Below, piece after piece: positions 50,234-60,647 of a DNA stretch of 64,000 nt. The notes under the pieces are model-generated. The model worked only from the letters and a program-made list of their open reading frames with translations, ran no database searches and was not told the DNA's origin. The stretch lies in NCBI RefSeq assembly GCF_902859585.1, contig NZ_CADIJM010000011.1, forward strand, positions 92,026 through 156,025, read 5' to 3'. The DNA comes from Achromobacter animicus (GTDB taxonomy: Bacteria > Pseudomonadota > Gammaproteobacteria > Burkholderiales > Burkholderiaceae_B). The position numbers and the translations under genes are program-made. The first letter of the stretch is position 1. Every line of letters starts with the position of its first letter.

Positions 50234-51580
50234 TCAATACAGCCCTTGCTGACGCATGGCGTCTGCGACCTTGACGAAGCCGGCAATGTTGGCGCCGTCC
50301 AGGTAGTTCACGTACTCGCGCTCCGAATGGCCGTGGCGCACGCAGTTTTCGTGGATGTCGCGCATGATGGCATGCAGGCGGGTGTCCACTTCCTCGCGGG
50401 TCCACGACAGGCGGGCCGAGTTCTGGGCCATTTCCAGGCCCGACACGGCGACGCCGCCGGCGTTGCTGGCCTTGCCCGGCGCGTACAGCACGCGCGCGGC
50501 GATGAAGGCCTTGGCGGCGTCCAGCGTGGCGGGCATGTTGGCGCCTTCGGCAACCGCCAGCACGCCGTTCTTGATCAGCGTCTGGGCGTCCGACAGCTCC
50601 AGCTCATTCTGAGTGGCGCAGGGCAGGGCGACGTCGACGGGCACGTGCCACGGGCGCTTGCCGGCTTCGTACTGCAGGCCGAACTGGCGGGCGTAGGTGT
50701 CCAGGCGGCCGCGCAGGTCGTTCTTGATGTGCATCAGCGCCACGAGCTTCTCGTGGTTGAAGCCGGCTTCGTCGACCACGGTGCCGTTCGAATCCGACAC
50801 GGTGATGACGCGCGCGCCCAGCGCCATGGCCTTCTCGATGGCGTACTGCGCCACGTTGCCCGAGCCCGACACGGACACGCGCATGCCGTCGAAGGACTTG
50901 CCGACGCGCTTGAGCATTTCTTCGGCGAAGTAGACGGTGCCGTAGCCGGTGGCTTCGGGGCGGATCAGGCTGCCGCCGAAGGTCAGGCCCTTGCCGGTGA
51001 AGACGCTGGCGGTCGAGTTGGACAGCTTTTTCATCATGCCGGCCATGAAGCCGACTTCACGCGCGCCCACGCCGATATCGCCGGCGGGCACGTCGGTGTC
51101 CGGACCCAGGTGGCGATACAACTCGATCATCAGCGCCTGGCAGAAGCGCATGACTTCGGCGTCGGACTTGCCCTTGGGATCGAAGTCGGAACCGCCCTTG
51201 CCGCCGCCCATGGGCAGCGTGGTCAGCGAGTTCTTCAGGGTCTGTTCGAAGGCGAGGAACTTCAGGATCGACAGGTTCACCGACGGGTGAAAGCGCATGC
51301 CGCCCTTAAAAGGCCCGATTGCGGAGCTGTGCTGGATGCGGAAGCCGCGGTTGACCTGGGCGCGGCCCTGATCGTCGGTCCAGCAGATGCGGAACTGGAT
51401 GACGCGTTCCGGTTCGACCAGGCGTTCCAGCAGAGCGTGCTCGGCGTAGTGGGGATGCTTCTCGACGAAGGGCCACAAGCTGAGCATCACCTCCTGGACG
51501 GCTTGCATGAATTCGGGTTGCTGCGGGTCGCGCGCGGCGACGCCACGCAGGAAGTCGTCCAGACTCTGCACTTTCACCAT
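50234..51580 (-). CDS. gdhA: NADP-type glutamate dehydrogenase
   Basis: 448 residues, the length of hexameric NADP-specific GdhA. Catalytic and substrate region: FKGGMRFHPSVNLSILKFLAFEQ, PMGGGKGGSDFDPKGKSD (catalytic Lys), GVGAREVGFMAG, and the dinucleotide fold VSVSGSGNVAQYAIEKA with GANMPAT. Assimilates ammonium onto 2-oxoglutarate. The start at 51580 has GAGGAG just upstream; the open frame continues to 51691 but into the leader. Confidence 0.95.
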   Translation of the reverse strand: MVKVQSLDDFLRGVAARDPQQPEFMQAVQEVMLSLWPFVEKHPHYAEHALLERLVEPERVIQFRICWTDDQGRAQVNRGFRIQHSSAIGPFKGGMRFHPSVNLSILKFLAFEQTLKNSLTTLPMGGGKGGSDFDPKGKSDAEVMRFCQALMIELYRHLGPDTDVPAGDIGVGAREVGFMAGMMKKLSNSTASVFTGKGLTFGGSLIRPEATGYGTVYFAEEMLKRVGKSFDGMRVSVSGSGNVAQYAIEKAMALGARVITVSDSNGTVVDEAGFNHEKLVALMHIKNDLRGRLDTYARQFGLQYEAGKRPWHVPVDVALPCATQNELELSDAQTLIKNGVLAVAEGANMPATLDAAKAFIAARVLYAPGKASNAGGVAVSGLEMAQNSARLSWTREEVDTRLHAIMRDIHENCVRHGHSEREYVNYLDGANIAGFVKVADAMRQQGLY

Positions 51581-51691
51581 GATCTCCTCGGGGGTGCTTC
51601 GAATAGGTGCGGAAATTGCGCCAAATTGGGGCGCGATCAGTTTGTTTTGGTGCATGGCTGCACCTGTATGGTGCGGGGATTGTAGGGGCAA

Positions 51692-51992
51692 AATGTTGCC
51701 CTGCGCAAAGCGAAAAACTGCGCCATCACCTTGATAACAAACAGATTTTTCCAGACGATAAACGGGGACGTATAAAAGCGGAGTGTTGATCGCCTGTGGA
51801 TGGAAACCGGGCTGATCAAACGGGGGAGCTTGAAAATTCAGGGATTTTTGAAGTGTCCCCGTTTAATTTCGCCGATGCGGCATAGGGCAGGGCGCCTTCT
51901 GATACGCCGCTGCGGGGCATCCGGCAGCGTCGCAAAGACGCCGCCGCCCGCTTGGCACCCTTAATGCGTCCCTATATTTATTTTGAGAAAAA
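51692..51992. other. 301-base spacer between gdhA and exonuclease III
   Basis: No gene supported. Includes the gdhA upstream region and an 11-bp inverted repeat, TAAACGGGGAC (51759-51769) and GTCCCCGTTTA (51855-51865), 85 bases apart. Lower GC than flanks around 51730-51850. Confidence 0.55.
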
Positions 51993-52787
51993 TCACGCGC
52001 GCAAAGTGAAGTCGTAATCGACCGTCAACGGCGCGTGATCCGAGAAGCGTTCGTCCTTGTAGATGGCGACGCTGCGCGCCTTGGCCGCGATGCCGGGGGT
52101 CGCGATCTGGTAGTCGATGCGCCACCCGACGTTCTTGGCCCAGGCCTGGCCGCGATTGCTCCACCAGGTGTACTGGTCGGGGCGGTCGTCGATGGTGCGG
52201 AATACGTCCACAAAGCCGCGCTTGTCGAAGACGTCCGTCAGCCACGCGCGCTCTTCGGGCAGAAAGCCCGAATTCTTCATGTTGCCCTTCCAGTTCTTCA
52301 GGTCGATTTCCTTGTGCGCGATGTTCCAGTCGCCGCAAATGACGAATTCACGGCCGGTCGTCTTGTGCTCGTGCATCAGGGCATCGATCCACGGGCCGAA
52401 ACTGTCCAGGAAGCGATACTTCGCCTGCTGGCGTTCGTCGCCACTGGAGCCGGAAGGCAGGTAGGCGCTGATGACCGACAGATCCTTCCAGTCGGCGCGG
52501 ATGATGCGGCCTTCGCTATCGAACTCTTCACAATCAAAGCCGTTGTTCACGCGCTCGGCGGCATCTCGCAGGTAGATGCCCACGCCGCTGTAGCCTTTCT
52601 TCACGGCGTGGTGGAAGTGGCCGGTGTAGCCGGGCGGATGGCGCAGTTCGTCGGTCAGGTCCTCGTGGGATACCTTGATTTCCTGCAGGCACAGCACGTC
52701 GGCGGCGTGCTTTTCCATCCACGGTTGCAGGCCCTTTTTGAAGGCGGACCGGATGCCATTGAGGTTGATCGACGTGATGCGCAGCAA
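51993..52787 (-). CDS. xthA: Exodeoxyribonuclease III
   Basis: A 264-residue AP endonuclease/3' exonuclease of the EEP superfamily. Motifs: SINLNGIRSA, DVLCLQEIKVSHEDL, YSGVGIYLR, YLPSGSSGDERQ, GDWNIAHKEIDLKNWKGN, and the C-terminal RIDYQIAT...SDHAPLTVDYDF. Repairs abasic sites. TTG start at 52787, with GGAG nine bases upstream; no better ATG exists. Divergent from pyrE. Confidence 0.94.
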   Translation of the reverse strand: MLRITSINLNGIRSAFKKGLQPWMEKHAADVLCLQEIKVSHEDLTDELRHPPGYTGHFHHAVKKGYSGVGIYLRDAAERVNNGFDCEEFDSEGRIIRADWKDLSVISAYLPSGSSGDERQQAKYRFLDSFGPWIDALMHEHKTTGREFVICGDWNIAHKEIDLKNWKGNMKNSGFLPEERAWLTDVFDKRGFVDVFRTIDDRPDQYTWWSNRGQAWAKNVGWRIDYQIATPGIAAKARSVAIYKDERFSDHAPLTVDYDFTLRA

Positions 52788-52919
52788 AGCGAAACTCCTG
52801 TAATGCGGCCGCAGGGGGGGCGGACAATGCCAGGAATTTAACCGACTCCGCCGCGGCCACCTGGAACAGCCCCGACAGCGGATAAAATGCGGGGTCTGCC
52901 ACCTACCGGATCACCCTGC

Positions 52920-53606
52920 ATGCCCGCCGCCCCGTCCTCCGTCACCGCCCTGGATTTCGTCCGTTTCGCCTTGAACGAGGGCGTTCTGCGCTTTGGCAGC
53001 TTCAAGGTCAAGTCGGGCCGCATCAGCCCCTATTTCTTCAACGCAGGCCTGTTCAACAATGGCCGCTCGGTCGGCAAGCTGGCGCAGTTCTACGCACAGG
53101 CGCTGCTGGATTCCGGCGTCGAATTCGACATGCTGTTCGGCCCCGCGTACAAGGGCATCCCGCTGTCCACCGCCACCGCCGTGGCGCTGGCCGGCCACCC
53201 GGACATGCAGGGCCGCAGCGACGTGCCGTTCGCCTACAACCGCAAGGAAGCCAAGGATCACGGCGAAGGCGGCACGCTGGTCGGCGCTCCGCTCAAAGGC
53301 AAGGTCGTCATCATTGACGACGTCATCACGGCCGGCACGTCGGTGCGCGAGTCCGTGGAAATCATCCGCGCCGCCGGCGCCGAACCGGCCGCCGTGCTGA
53401 TCGCGATGGACCGCATGGAGCGCGCCGGCCCGGACGACGCCCTGTCGCCGCATTCGGCCGTGCAGGACGTGGCCAAGACCTACGGCATCCCCGTGGTGGC
53501 GATTGCCTCGCTGACCGACATCCTGGCCCTGCTGCAGGATGATGCGTCGTTTGCGGAGAACCGGGATGCCGTGTTGGCGTATCGGACGAAGTACGGGGTG
53601 AAGTAA
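52920..53606 (+). CDS. pyrE: Orotate phosphoribosyltransferase
   Basis: A 228-residue pyrimidine-biosynthesis enzyme joining orotate and PRPP to OMP. Marks: [55 protein letters not shown] (flexible catalytic loop, Lys-rich) and the PRPP motif [17 protein letters not shown]. The start at 52920 fits the family; frame is open a little upstream. Followed by a 19-bp terminator. Confidence 0.96.
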   Translation: MPAAPSSVTALDFVRFALNEGVLRFGSFKVKSGRISPYFFNAGLFNNGRSVGKLAQFYAQALLDSGVEFDMLFGPAYKGIPLSTATAVALAGHPDMQGRSDVPFAYNRKEAKDHGEGGTLVGAPLKGKVVIIDDVITAGTSVRESVEIIRAAGAEPAAVLIAMDRMERAGPDDALSPHSAVQDVAKTYGIPVVAIASLTDILALLQDDASFAENRDAVLAYRTKYGVK

Positions 53607-53623
53607 GCGTCTCGTTGCTGAAA

Positions 53624-53664
53624 GCAATGACAAAGGGCGGCCATGGGCCGCCCTTTGTCATTGC
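53624..53664. terminator. Strong bidirectional terminator after pyrE
   Basis: Perfect 19-bp stem (53624-53642 with 53646-53664), loop ATG, with CTTTG and CAAAG in the arms. Serves pyrE and, from the other side, the PIN-domain toxin gene. Confidence 0.8.
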
Positions 53665-53685
53665 AAAGATGCGATTGCCAAAACG

Positions 53686-54159
53686 TCATTGCCACAGATA
53701 GGGCGCAACGGGTTCGGCGACGCCGTGCGGTTGCCCGAACACGGTGACGCCGCTGGCCCGCGCCGCGTCCGCCAGCTTGCGGTCAAAGGTGGCCAGGCAC
53801 GCGCGCTGCCGCAGCGAGAGTTCGAGATAACTGGCGTCGTAGGCAGTCAACCCATGGGCGCGGGCAAGCTGGCAGGTGCGCGCGATGCAGGAAGCCGCAT
53901 CGTCGTTGTCGGCGGCGATGGGCAGGTTGTCGAGAAGTTGATTGAACGCAGCGACCTGGGCCCGCGAAATGCGCTGGCTGCGCTCTGCACGCAAAACGCC
54001 ATTGGCAACTTCCACGCGCCAGATGTGAGGCACGGTGTTTTGCGAGCCGTGCGCGACGTCGAGCAGATGCTGGGCAAGCAGTGATTCGTGGACATCCACG
54101 CGGTACAGCAGCCAGGCAAGGGCGACCGACGCGTCCGGCACCAGACGGATGGTGTTCAT
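53686..54159 (-). CDS. PIN-domain toxin, VapC-like
   Basis: A 157-residue PIN-domain ribonuclease, predicted toxin of a type II system. The acidic metal quartet is visible at Asp9 (VPDASVALAW), Glu50 (RVEVANG), Asp108 (AYDASYLEL) and Asp126 (ATFDRKL). VapC toxins cut tRNA or rRNA loops. Overlaps the antitoxin gene by four bases (ATGA), the normal order antitoxin-toxin. The pair lies as a separate unit between pyrE and gatB. Confidence 0.92.
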   Translation of the reverse strand: MNTIRLVPDASVALAWLLYRVDVHESLLAQHLLDVAHGSQNTVPHIWRVEVANGVLRAERSQRISRAQVAAFNQLLDNLPIAADNDDAASCIARTCQLARAHGLTAYDASYLELSLRQRACLATFDRKLADAARASGVTVFGQPHGVAEPVAPYLWQ

Positions 54160-54401
54160 TCCCGGCCTTCTTCAATCCACGCGCGGATGATGTCGTGGGA
54201 GACCGGAGCCGCGGTGTGCAGGCGCTTCATGGCCTCCAGGGCATCGTGCGCGTTCAGTGAGGTATCGGGCAGGACGGGCGTCAGCCTGGCGCGGCGCACG
54301 CCGTCGACAGCGATGATGAAGTGCTGTCCCTGGCTGAGGGCCTGCAGGTAATCGGTGAATCGGTGCAGCAAGTCGTTGCTGCTGACCTCGGTGTAGTTCA
54401 T
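54156..54401 (-). CDS. Phd/YefM-like antitoxin partner
   Basis: 81 residues: MNYTEVSSNDLLHRFTDYLQ and LSQGQHFIIAVDGVRRARLTP resemble the Phd/YefM DNA-binding N-terminus, followed by an acidic/helical toxin-neutralising tail ending AWIEEGRE. ATG at 54401 has GGAG seven bases upstream; a TTG two codons before is less likely. Promoter for the pair lies in the 123-base spacer to gatB. Confidence 0.85.
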   Translation of the reverse strand: MNYTEVSSNDLLHRFTDYLQALSQGQHFIIAVDGVRRARLTPVLPDTSLNAHDALEAMKRLHTAAPVSHDIIRAWIEEGRE

Positions 54402-54443
54402 GGCCAAGCTCCGGCGAAATCGACCAGATCATTCTTGGCCAAA

Positions 54444-54471
54444 CAAAAGGCCGCGGCAATATGCCGCGGCC
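54444..54471 (-). terminator. gatB intrinsic terminator
   Basis: GGCCGCGGCA-ata-TGCCGCGGCC (54449-54471), 54 bases beyond the gatB stop; on the minus strand followed by TTTTGTTT. Confidence 0.8.
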
Positions 54472-54524
54472 CCCGATTCAGTCTGATATTGCGCCGGTTT
54501 TCCGCGAGGAGAACCGGCGGTCCA

Positions 54525-55982
54525 TCAACTATCCAGCTTCTGCTTCAGCAGATCGTTCACCTGCTGCGGATTGGCCTTGCCGCGGGCGGCCTTCATGATC
54601 TGGCCGACCAGGGAGTTGAACGCCTTCTGCTTGCCGGCGCGGTACTCCTCGACGATGGCCGGGTTGGCGGCCAGCACCTCGTCGATCATCGCGCCGATGG
54701 CGCCCGTGTCGCTGATCTGCTTCAGGCCGCGCGATTCGATGATGGCGTCGGCATCGCCGCCATTTTCGCCGGCCCACATGGCGCCGAAGACTTCACGGGC
54801 GATCTTGTTGGAGATCGTGCCGTCGATGATGCGGCCGATCAGGGCCGCCAGCGCCGGCGCCGCGACGGGCGATTCGGCAATGGTCTTTTCTTCCTTGTTG
54901 AGCACGGCGGCGACTTCGCCCATGACCCAGTTGGACGCGAGCTTGGCCTGGCCGGCCGGCAGCGCGTTGGCGACCGCCTGGAAGTACGCGGCCAGATCGC
55001 GGCTGATGGTCAGTTGCGCGGCGTCGTACGCGGGCAGTCCGTATTCCGTTTCGAAGCGGGCTCGCTGGGCGGCCGGCAGTTCGGGCATGGCGGCGCGGAC
55101 CTCGTCCACCCACGCGCTGGAGATCACCAGCGTGGGCAGGTCGGGATCGGGGAAGTAGCGGTAGTCGTGCGCGTCTTCCTTGCTGCGCATGCTGCGCGTT
55201 TCGTCGCGGTCGGCGTCGTACAGGCGCGTCTCCTGGACGACGGTGCCACCGTCCTCGATCAGCTCGATCTGGCGGCGCGCTTCGTAGGTGATGGCGCGTT
55301 CCAGGAAGCGGAACGAGTTGACGTTCTTGATCTCGGTGCGGGTGCCGAATTCCTTCTGGCCTACCGGGCGGACCGACACGTTGGCATCGCAGCGGAAGGA
55401 GCCTTCCTGCATGTTTCCGTCGCAAATGCCGAGCCACACGACCAGGCTGTGCAGCGCGCGCGCGTAGGCCACGGCCTCGGCAGCCGAGCGCATTTCGGGC
55501 TCGGTCACGATTTCCAGCAGCGGGGTGCCGGCGCGGTTCAGGTCGATGCCGCTGGCCGGGCTGCCATTGCCCAGGTTGAAGTCGTCGTGCAGGGACTTGC
55601 CGGCGTCTTCTTCAAGGTGGGCGCGCGTCAGGTTGACGGTCTTTTCTTCTTCGCCGACGAAGAACGACAGCGAGCCGCCCACCACCACCGGCAGCTCGTA
55701 CTGGCTGATCTGGTAGCCCTTGGGCAGGTCAGGGTAGAAGTAATTCTTGCGCGCAAAAACCGAGCGCGGGGCGATCTTGGCGCCCACGGCCAGGCCGAAG
55801 CGGATGGCGCGTTCGGCCGCGCCGCGGTTCATGACCGGCAGGCTGCCCGGCAGGGCGAGGTCAACCTCGTTCGCCTGCGTGTTGGGTGCGGCGCCGAATT
55901 GCGTGCTGCTGCCCGAAAAGATCTTGGAGTCCGTGGAAAGCTGCGTGTGCGTTTCCAGGCCGATGACGATTTCCCAGTTCAT
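54525..55982 (-). CDS. gatB: Asp-tRNA(Asn)/Glu-tRNA(Gln) amidotransferase subunit B
   Basis: 485 residues: [24 protein letters not shown] at the start, [41 protein letters not shown], and the C-terminal YqeY-like domain ending [20 protein letters not shown]. GatB phosphorylates the misacylated tRNA and channels ammonia from GatA. Begins four bases after the gatA stop. Cytoplasmic. Confidence 0.97.
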   Translation of the reverse strand: MNWEIVIGLETHTQLSTDSKIFSGSSTQFGAAPNTQANEVDLALPGSLPVMNRGAAERAIRFGLAVGAKIAPRSVFARKNYFYPDLPKGYQISQYELPVVVGGSLSFFVGEEEKTVNLTRAHLEEDAGKSLHDDFNLGNGSPASGIDLNRAGTPLLEIVTEPEMRSAAEAVAYARALHSLVVWLGICDGNMQEGSFRCDANVSVRPVGQKEFGTRTEIKNVNSFRFLERAITYEARRQIELIEDGGTVVQETRLYDADRDETRSMRSKEDAHDYRYFPDPDLPTLVISSAWVDEVRAAMPELPAAQRARFETEYGLPAYDAAQLTISRDLAAYFQAVANALPAGQAKLASNWVMGEVAAVLNKEEKTIAESPVAAPALAALIGRIIDGTISNKIAREVFGAMWAGENGGDADAIIESRGLKQISDTGAIGAMIDEVLAANPAIVEEYRAGKQKAFNSLVGQIMKAARGKANPQQVNDLLKQKLDS

Positions 55983-55986
55983 GTTC

Positions 55987-57522
55987 TCAGCCTTGCTGGA
56001 CAGGGGCACGCTGATGCCAGTCCGTCACGTGTTGGTAGCGGTCGGCGATGGCCAGCAGGCGGCCTTCGTCGAAGTAGTTGCCGATGATCTGCAGGCCGAT
56101 GGGGCGATTTTGGTTCTCGCCGCCGAAGCCGCAGGGGATCGACATGGCGGGCAGGCCCGCCAGGCTGACGCCCAGCGTGTAGACGTCGGCCAGCCAGTCG
56201 GCGGTCGGGTCGTCGCGGTTGTCGCCGATGTTCTTGGCGACCGACGGCGTCACCGGTCCCATGATGACGTCGCACTGATCGGCATAGGCGCGCTGGAAGT
56301 CCTGCGCGATCAGGCGGCGCAGGCGCTGCGCCTGCAGGTAGTAGGCGTCGTAATAGCCGTGGGACAGCACGTAGGTGCCGATCAGGATGCGGCGCTTGAC
56401 CTCGTCGCCGAAGCCTTCGGCGCGCGAGCGGCTGATCATCTCGTTCAGGTCGCCATACTGCTTGGCGCGGTGGCCGTAGCGCACGCCGTCGTAGCGGGCC
56501 AGGTTGCTGGACGCTTCGGCGGGAGCGATGACGTAATACGCCGGAATGGCCAGCTCGGTGCGCGGCAGCGAGACGGGCACGCGCACGGCGCCCAGCGCCT
56601 CGAATTGCTCAAGCGCGGCCTGCACGGCGGCGGCCACATCGGGGGCCAGACCGGCGCCGAAGTATTCTTCAGGCACGCCGATGCGCAGGCCTTTGAGCGG
56701 CTGGCTGCCGGCGGCGTCGAAACGGGCCTGCGCGGCGTCGAAGTCGCGGCGCACGCGGCCGGGTTCGTTGACCGCGCCATCGCATTTTTCGAGGCTGGTG
56801 GCGTCGCGCGGATCGAAGCCGCTGATGACATCCAGGATTTCAAGCAGGTCGCGGCTGCTGGGGGCCAGCGGGCCGGCCTGGTCCAGGCTGGAGCCGAAGG
56901 CCACCATGCCGTAACGCGACACGGTGCCGTAAGTGGGCTTGATGCCGCTGACGCCGCACAGCGCGGCGGGTTGGCGGACCGAGCCACCGGTGTCGGTGCC
57001 GGTGGCGGCGGCGACCAGGCGGGCGGCCACGGCGGCGGCCGAACCGCCCGACGAGCCGCCGGGTACGGCAACGTGATCCCAGGGGTTCTTCACGGCGCCG
57101 TATGCCGAGTTCTCGTTGCCCGAGCCCATGGCGAATTCGTCGCAGTTCAGCTTGCCCAGCGACACCGCGCCGGCCGCGCCCAGGCGTTCCACGACGGTCG
57201 CGTCGAACGGGCTGACGTAACCGTCGAGCATCTTGCTGCCCGCGGTAGTGCGCCAGCCGCGCGTCACGAACGCGTCCTTGTGGGCGATCGGGATGCCGGC
57301 CAGCGGACCCGCGGTGCCGGCTGCCAGTGCAGCGTCGGCCGCGCGGGCCTCGGCCAGCGTCAATTCGGCGTCAATATGTAAAAAGGAATTCAGGCCGCTG
57401 GCCGCTTCGGCGGCCGACAGGGCGCTTTGCGCCAGGTCTACCGCGCTGACTTCGCGTTGCGCGAGGGCCGCGCGCAACGCGGCGATCCCCTCGAATTGGG
57501 TATGCAGGGCAGGTTTCGTCAT
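55987..57522 (-). CDS. gatA: Asp-tRNA(Asn)/Glu-tRNA(Gln) amidotransferase subunit A
   Basis: A 511-residue amidase-signature protein. Catalytic triad Lys82 ([10 protein letters not shown]), cis-Ser157 ([16 protein letters not shown]) and nucleophile Ser181 ([13 protein letters not shown]), each three positions beyond the S. aureus residues. Releases ammonia from glutamine for GatB. Middle gene of gatCAB, three bases after gatC. Confidence 0.97.
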   Translation of the reverse strand: MTKPALHTQFEGIAALRAALAQREVSAVDLAQSALSAAEAASGLNSFLHIDAELTLAEARAADAALAAGTAGPLAGIPIAHKDAFVTRGWRTTAGSKMLDGYVSPFDATVVERLGAAGAVSLGKLNCDEFAMGSGNENSAYGAVKNPWDHVAVPGGSSGGSAAAVAARLVAAATGTDTGGSVRQPAALCGVSGIKPTYGTVSRYGMVAFGSSLDQAGPLAPSSRDLLEILDVISGFDPRDATSLEKCDGAVNEPGRVRRDFDAAQARFDAAGSQPLKGLRIGVPEEYFGAGLAPDVAAAVQAALEQFEALGAVRVPVSLPRTELAIPAYYVIAPAEASSNLARYDGVRYGHRAKQYGDLNEMISRSRAEGFGDEVKRRILIGTYVLSHGYYDAYYLQAQRLRRLIAQDFQRAYADQCDVIMGPVTPSVAKNIGDNRDDPTADWLADVYTLGVSLAGLPAMSIPCGFGGENQNRPIGLQIIGNYFDEGRLLAIADRYQHVTDWHQRAPVQQG

Positions 57523-57525
57523 GAC

Positions 57526-57834
57526 TTAATCCAGGACCTTGGGAACCAGGAACAGGCCGTCCTGGGCATCGGGCGCGTTGGCCAGCAGTTCCTGGCGGCG
57601 GGCTTCCGATCCGGCTTCGGTCACGGCGTCTTCACGCAGGCGCAATACGATGTCCTCGTGCGCGGACAGGGGATGAGCCAGGGGTTCGACGCCTTGGGTA
57701 TCGACGGACTGAAGCCGTTCGATCAGGTGGAGGATGCCGTTGAGTTCGGCCTGCGCGACGGTGCGCTGGTCGGGGGTCAGTTCGATTCTGGCCAGCCGGG
57801 CAATGCGGGCCACATCTTTGTCGTTGAGCGCCAT
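57526..57834 (-). CDS. gatC: Asp-tRNA(Asn)/Glu-tRNA(Gln) amidotransferase subunit C
   Basis: 102 residues: MALNDKDVARIARLARIELTPDQ, ILHLIERLQSVDTQGVEPLAHP, LREDAVTE and a C-terminal GLFLVPKVLD. GatC holds the GatA-GatB interface. First gene of gatCAB; start at 57834 gives the conserved N-terminus, although the frame is open to 57891. Divergent from mreB across about 230 bases. Confidence 0.96.
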   Translation of the reverse strand: MALNDKDVARIARLARIELTPDQRTVAQAELNGILHLIERLQSVDTQGVEPLAHPLSAHEDIVLRLREDAVTEAGSEARRQELLANAPDAQDGLFLVPKVLD

Positions 57835-58057
57835 GGGGGATTGCAAAAATCGGTAAGCGAAGGCCGCGGGGCGGGAGTGGGCAGTATGCATACGCCAAAC
57901 CCGTTACAAAGCTTGAATAGCCTGCATTTATGCGCTATTTCCGGGGAAATTATAAGTTATGATTCACGGTTTAATCGCCGTGATGACAGGCGGACCCGTT
58001 GTTTCACGGGCCAAACGCCCCGCGGCTTGACCCCAATTCCCCCCAGAATTTAGCTGA

Positions 58058-59107
<1,050 letters not shown>

Positions 59108-59121
59108 TATTGCCCGCCAGC

Positions 59122-59149
59122 CCGGAGCCCCGCTTTTTTCTGGCTCCGG
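59122..59149 (+). terminator. Partial attenuator between mreB and mreC
   Basis: CCGGAGCC (59122-59129) pairs with GGCTCCGG (59142-59149); the 12-base loop contains TTTTTT. Probably lowers readthrough or protects mreB mRNA, consistent with MreB being needed in excess. Confidence 0.45.
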
Positions 59150-59191
59150 CCGCTGCGGGGGCCTCGGACGCGGGCGCCCGGGCTGAGATTC

Positions 59192-60076
59192 ATGCAACGA
59201 CAAGGGACTCCCCCCCTATTCAGGCGCGGCCCACCGGCAGAGGTGCGGCTGGTCGTTCTGGTCGTCCTTGCTCTGGCCCTGATCGTCATGGATTCCCAAT
59301 GGCGCATGCTGGAACCGGCGCGCCGCGCGATTGCCGTAGGGCTTTATCCGTTCCAGCGTGCCGTCATGGCGCCGCGCGATCTCGTCCAGCAAGTCAACGA
59401 ATGGGTTAACGCGGCCAACCTCATCCGCAGCGAAAACGAAGCCTTGCAGCGTCAGCGCATCGAACTCGCCCAGGTCGCATCCCACGCGGCGCAGCTTGCC
59501 GCCGAAAACTCCCAGCTTCGCCGCCTGCTTGGCGTGACCGACACCGTGGCGCAGTCCGCAGTGGTTGTTGAAGTCATGTACGAACCCACCAACGCGTTCA
59601 CGCAGCGCCTGGTCTTCAACAAGGGCAGCAAGGCTGGCTTGGCGCCCGGCATGCCCGTCATCGACGAAGGCGGTGTGGTTGGCCAGATCGTTCGCGTGAC
59701 GCCCATGACCGCCGAGGCGGCGCTCGTCACCGACGAGCAGGTTTCCATCCCCGTGCAACTCCTGCGCAACGGACTTCGTCTGATTGCGTTCGGCGGCAAC
59801 TCGCCCGGCAAGATGGAAGTGCGTTACCTGGCGGCCAATGCCGACATCAAGGAAGGCGATACTATTGTCACCAGCGGCGTCGGCGGCCTCTTTCCCGCCG
59901 GCCTGCCCGTGGCCAAGGTGACCTCGGTGGAACGCGATACCGCCTCAGGTTTCGCGCGCGCCGTATGTGAACCGCTGGCCCATCCCGAACGCTATCGCCA
60001 TTTCCTGGTTCTGCAGGTGGATGTGGATCGCGCCGAGTCCAACCGTCAGGAGGTCGATTCCGGTGGATCGGACTAA
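59192..60076 (+). CDS. mreC: Rod-shape determining protein MreC
   Basis: 294 residues: one N-terminal membrane helix (VRLVVLVVLALALIVMDSQW), a coiled-coil (ENEALQRQRIELAQVASHAAQL), then the beta-barrel domain (VFNKGSKAGLAPGMPVIDEGGVVGQI, TSGVGGLFPAGLPVAKV). Periplasmic scaffold linking MreB to PBP2/RodA. Its end overlaps the GTG start of mreD by 14 bases. Confidence 0.96.
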   Translation: MQRQGTPPLFRRGPPAEVRLVVLVVLALALIVMDSQWRMLEPARRAIAVGLYPFQRAVMAPRDLVQQVNEWVNAANLIRSENEALQRQRIELAQVASHAAQLAAENSQLRRLLGVTDTVAQSAVVVEVMYEPTNAFTQRLVFNKGSKAGLAPGMPVIDEGGVVGQIVRVTPMTAEAALVTDEQVSIPVQLLRNGLRLIAFGGNSPGKMEVRYLAANADIKEGDTIVTSGVGGLFPAGLPVAKVTSVERDTASGFARAVCEPLAHPERYRHFLVLQVDVDRAESNRQEVDSGGSD

Positions 60077-60632
60077 CCAACACGCTGCGGGGCAGTCCCC
60101 GCGCCGCCTTGGCACGCCCAGCAACGTGCATCCCGACCGGCTGTCGGGTCCCGCGCATGCCTTTTTCGTGTGGGGCACCGTCCTGCTCGCCTGGCTGGTG
60201 TCGCTGCTGCCGTGGCGTCTGTGGCAGGGCGCGCCCGACGTGCTGCTGCTCATCATCGCTTTCTGGTGCGTGCACGAGCCGCGCCGCGTGGGTCTGTTCA
60301 CGGCTTTCTTCTTCGGCGTGCTGATGGACGTGCACGACGCCGGCCTCTTGGGTGAGCACGCGCTGTCGTACACGCTCGTCGCCTACGGCGCGGTGGTCCT
60401 GCATCGCCGGCTGCAACGGTTCGACCTCTGGAGCCAGGCGATGCACATGCTGCCTGTGTTCTTCATTGCGCGCTTCGTCACCCAGATCATCCACGCGTGG
60501 CTGGCCGGAAAATGGCCGGGCTGGGACTGGGGCATCAGCGTGCTGCTGACGGCTGCGTTGTGGCCGCTGGCGGGTTGGGTGCTGCACCTGCCGCAACGCG
60601 GTGTCGACGACGCCGAATCCTCATCCGCCTGA
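60063..60632 (+). CDS. mreD: Rod-shape determining membrane protein MreD
   Basis: 189 residues, about five membrane helices (FFVWGTVLLAWLVSLLPW, LLLIIAFWCVHEP, GLFTAFFFGVLMDVHDAGLLGEHALSYTLVAYGAVVLHRRLQRF). GTG at 60063 is chosen: AGGAGG lies nine bases upstream and the resulting start overlaps mreC, normal for this operon. An upstream ATG in frame lies inside mreC and is not needed. Confidence 0.93.
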   Translation: MDRTNQHAAGQSPRRLGTPSNVHPDRLSGPAHAFFVWGTVLLAWLVSLLPWRLWQGAPDVLLLIIAFWCVHEPRRVGLFTAFFFGVLMDVHDAGLLGEHALSYTLVAYGAVVLHRRLQRFDLWSQAMHMLPVFFIARFVTQIIHAWLAGKWPGWDWGISVLLTAALWPLAGWVLHLPQRGVDDAESSSA

Positions 60633-60647
60633 CGGCGGCGTTGCGTC

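Noticed and set aside
54321-56087. Long plus-strand frame across antitoxin and gatB
   Set aside because: Antisense to gatB; composition is shadow-like.
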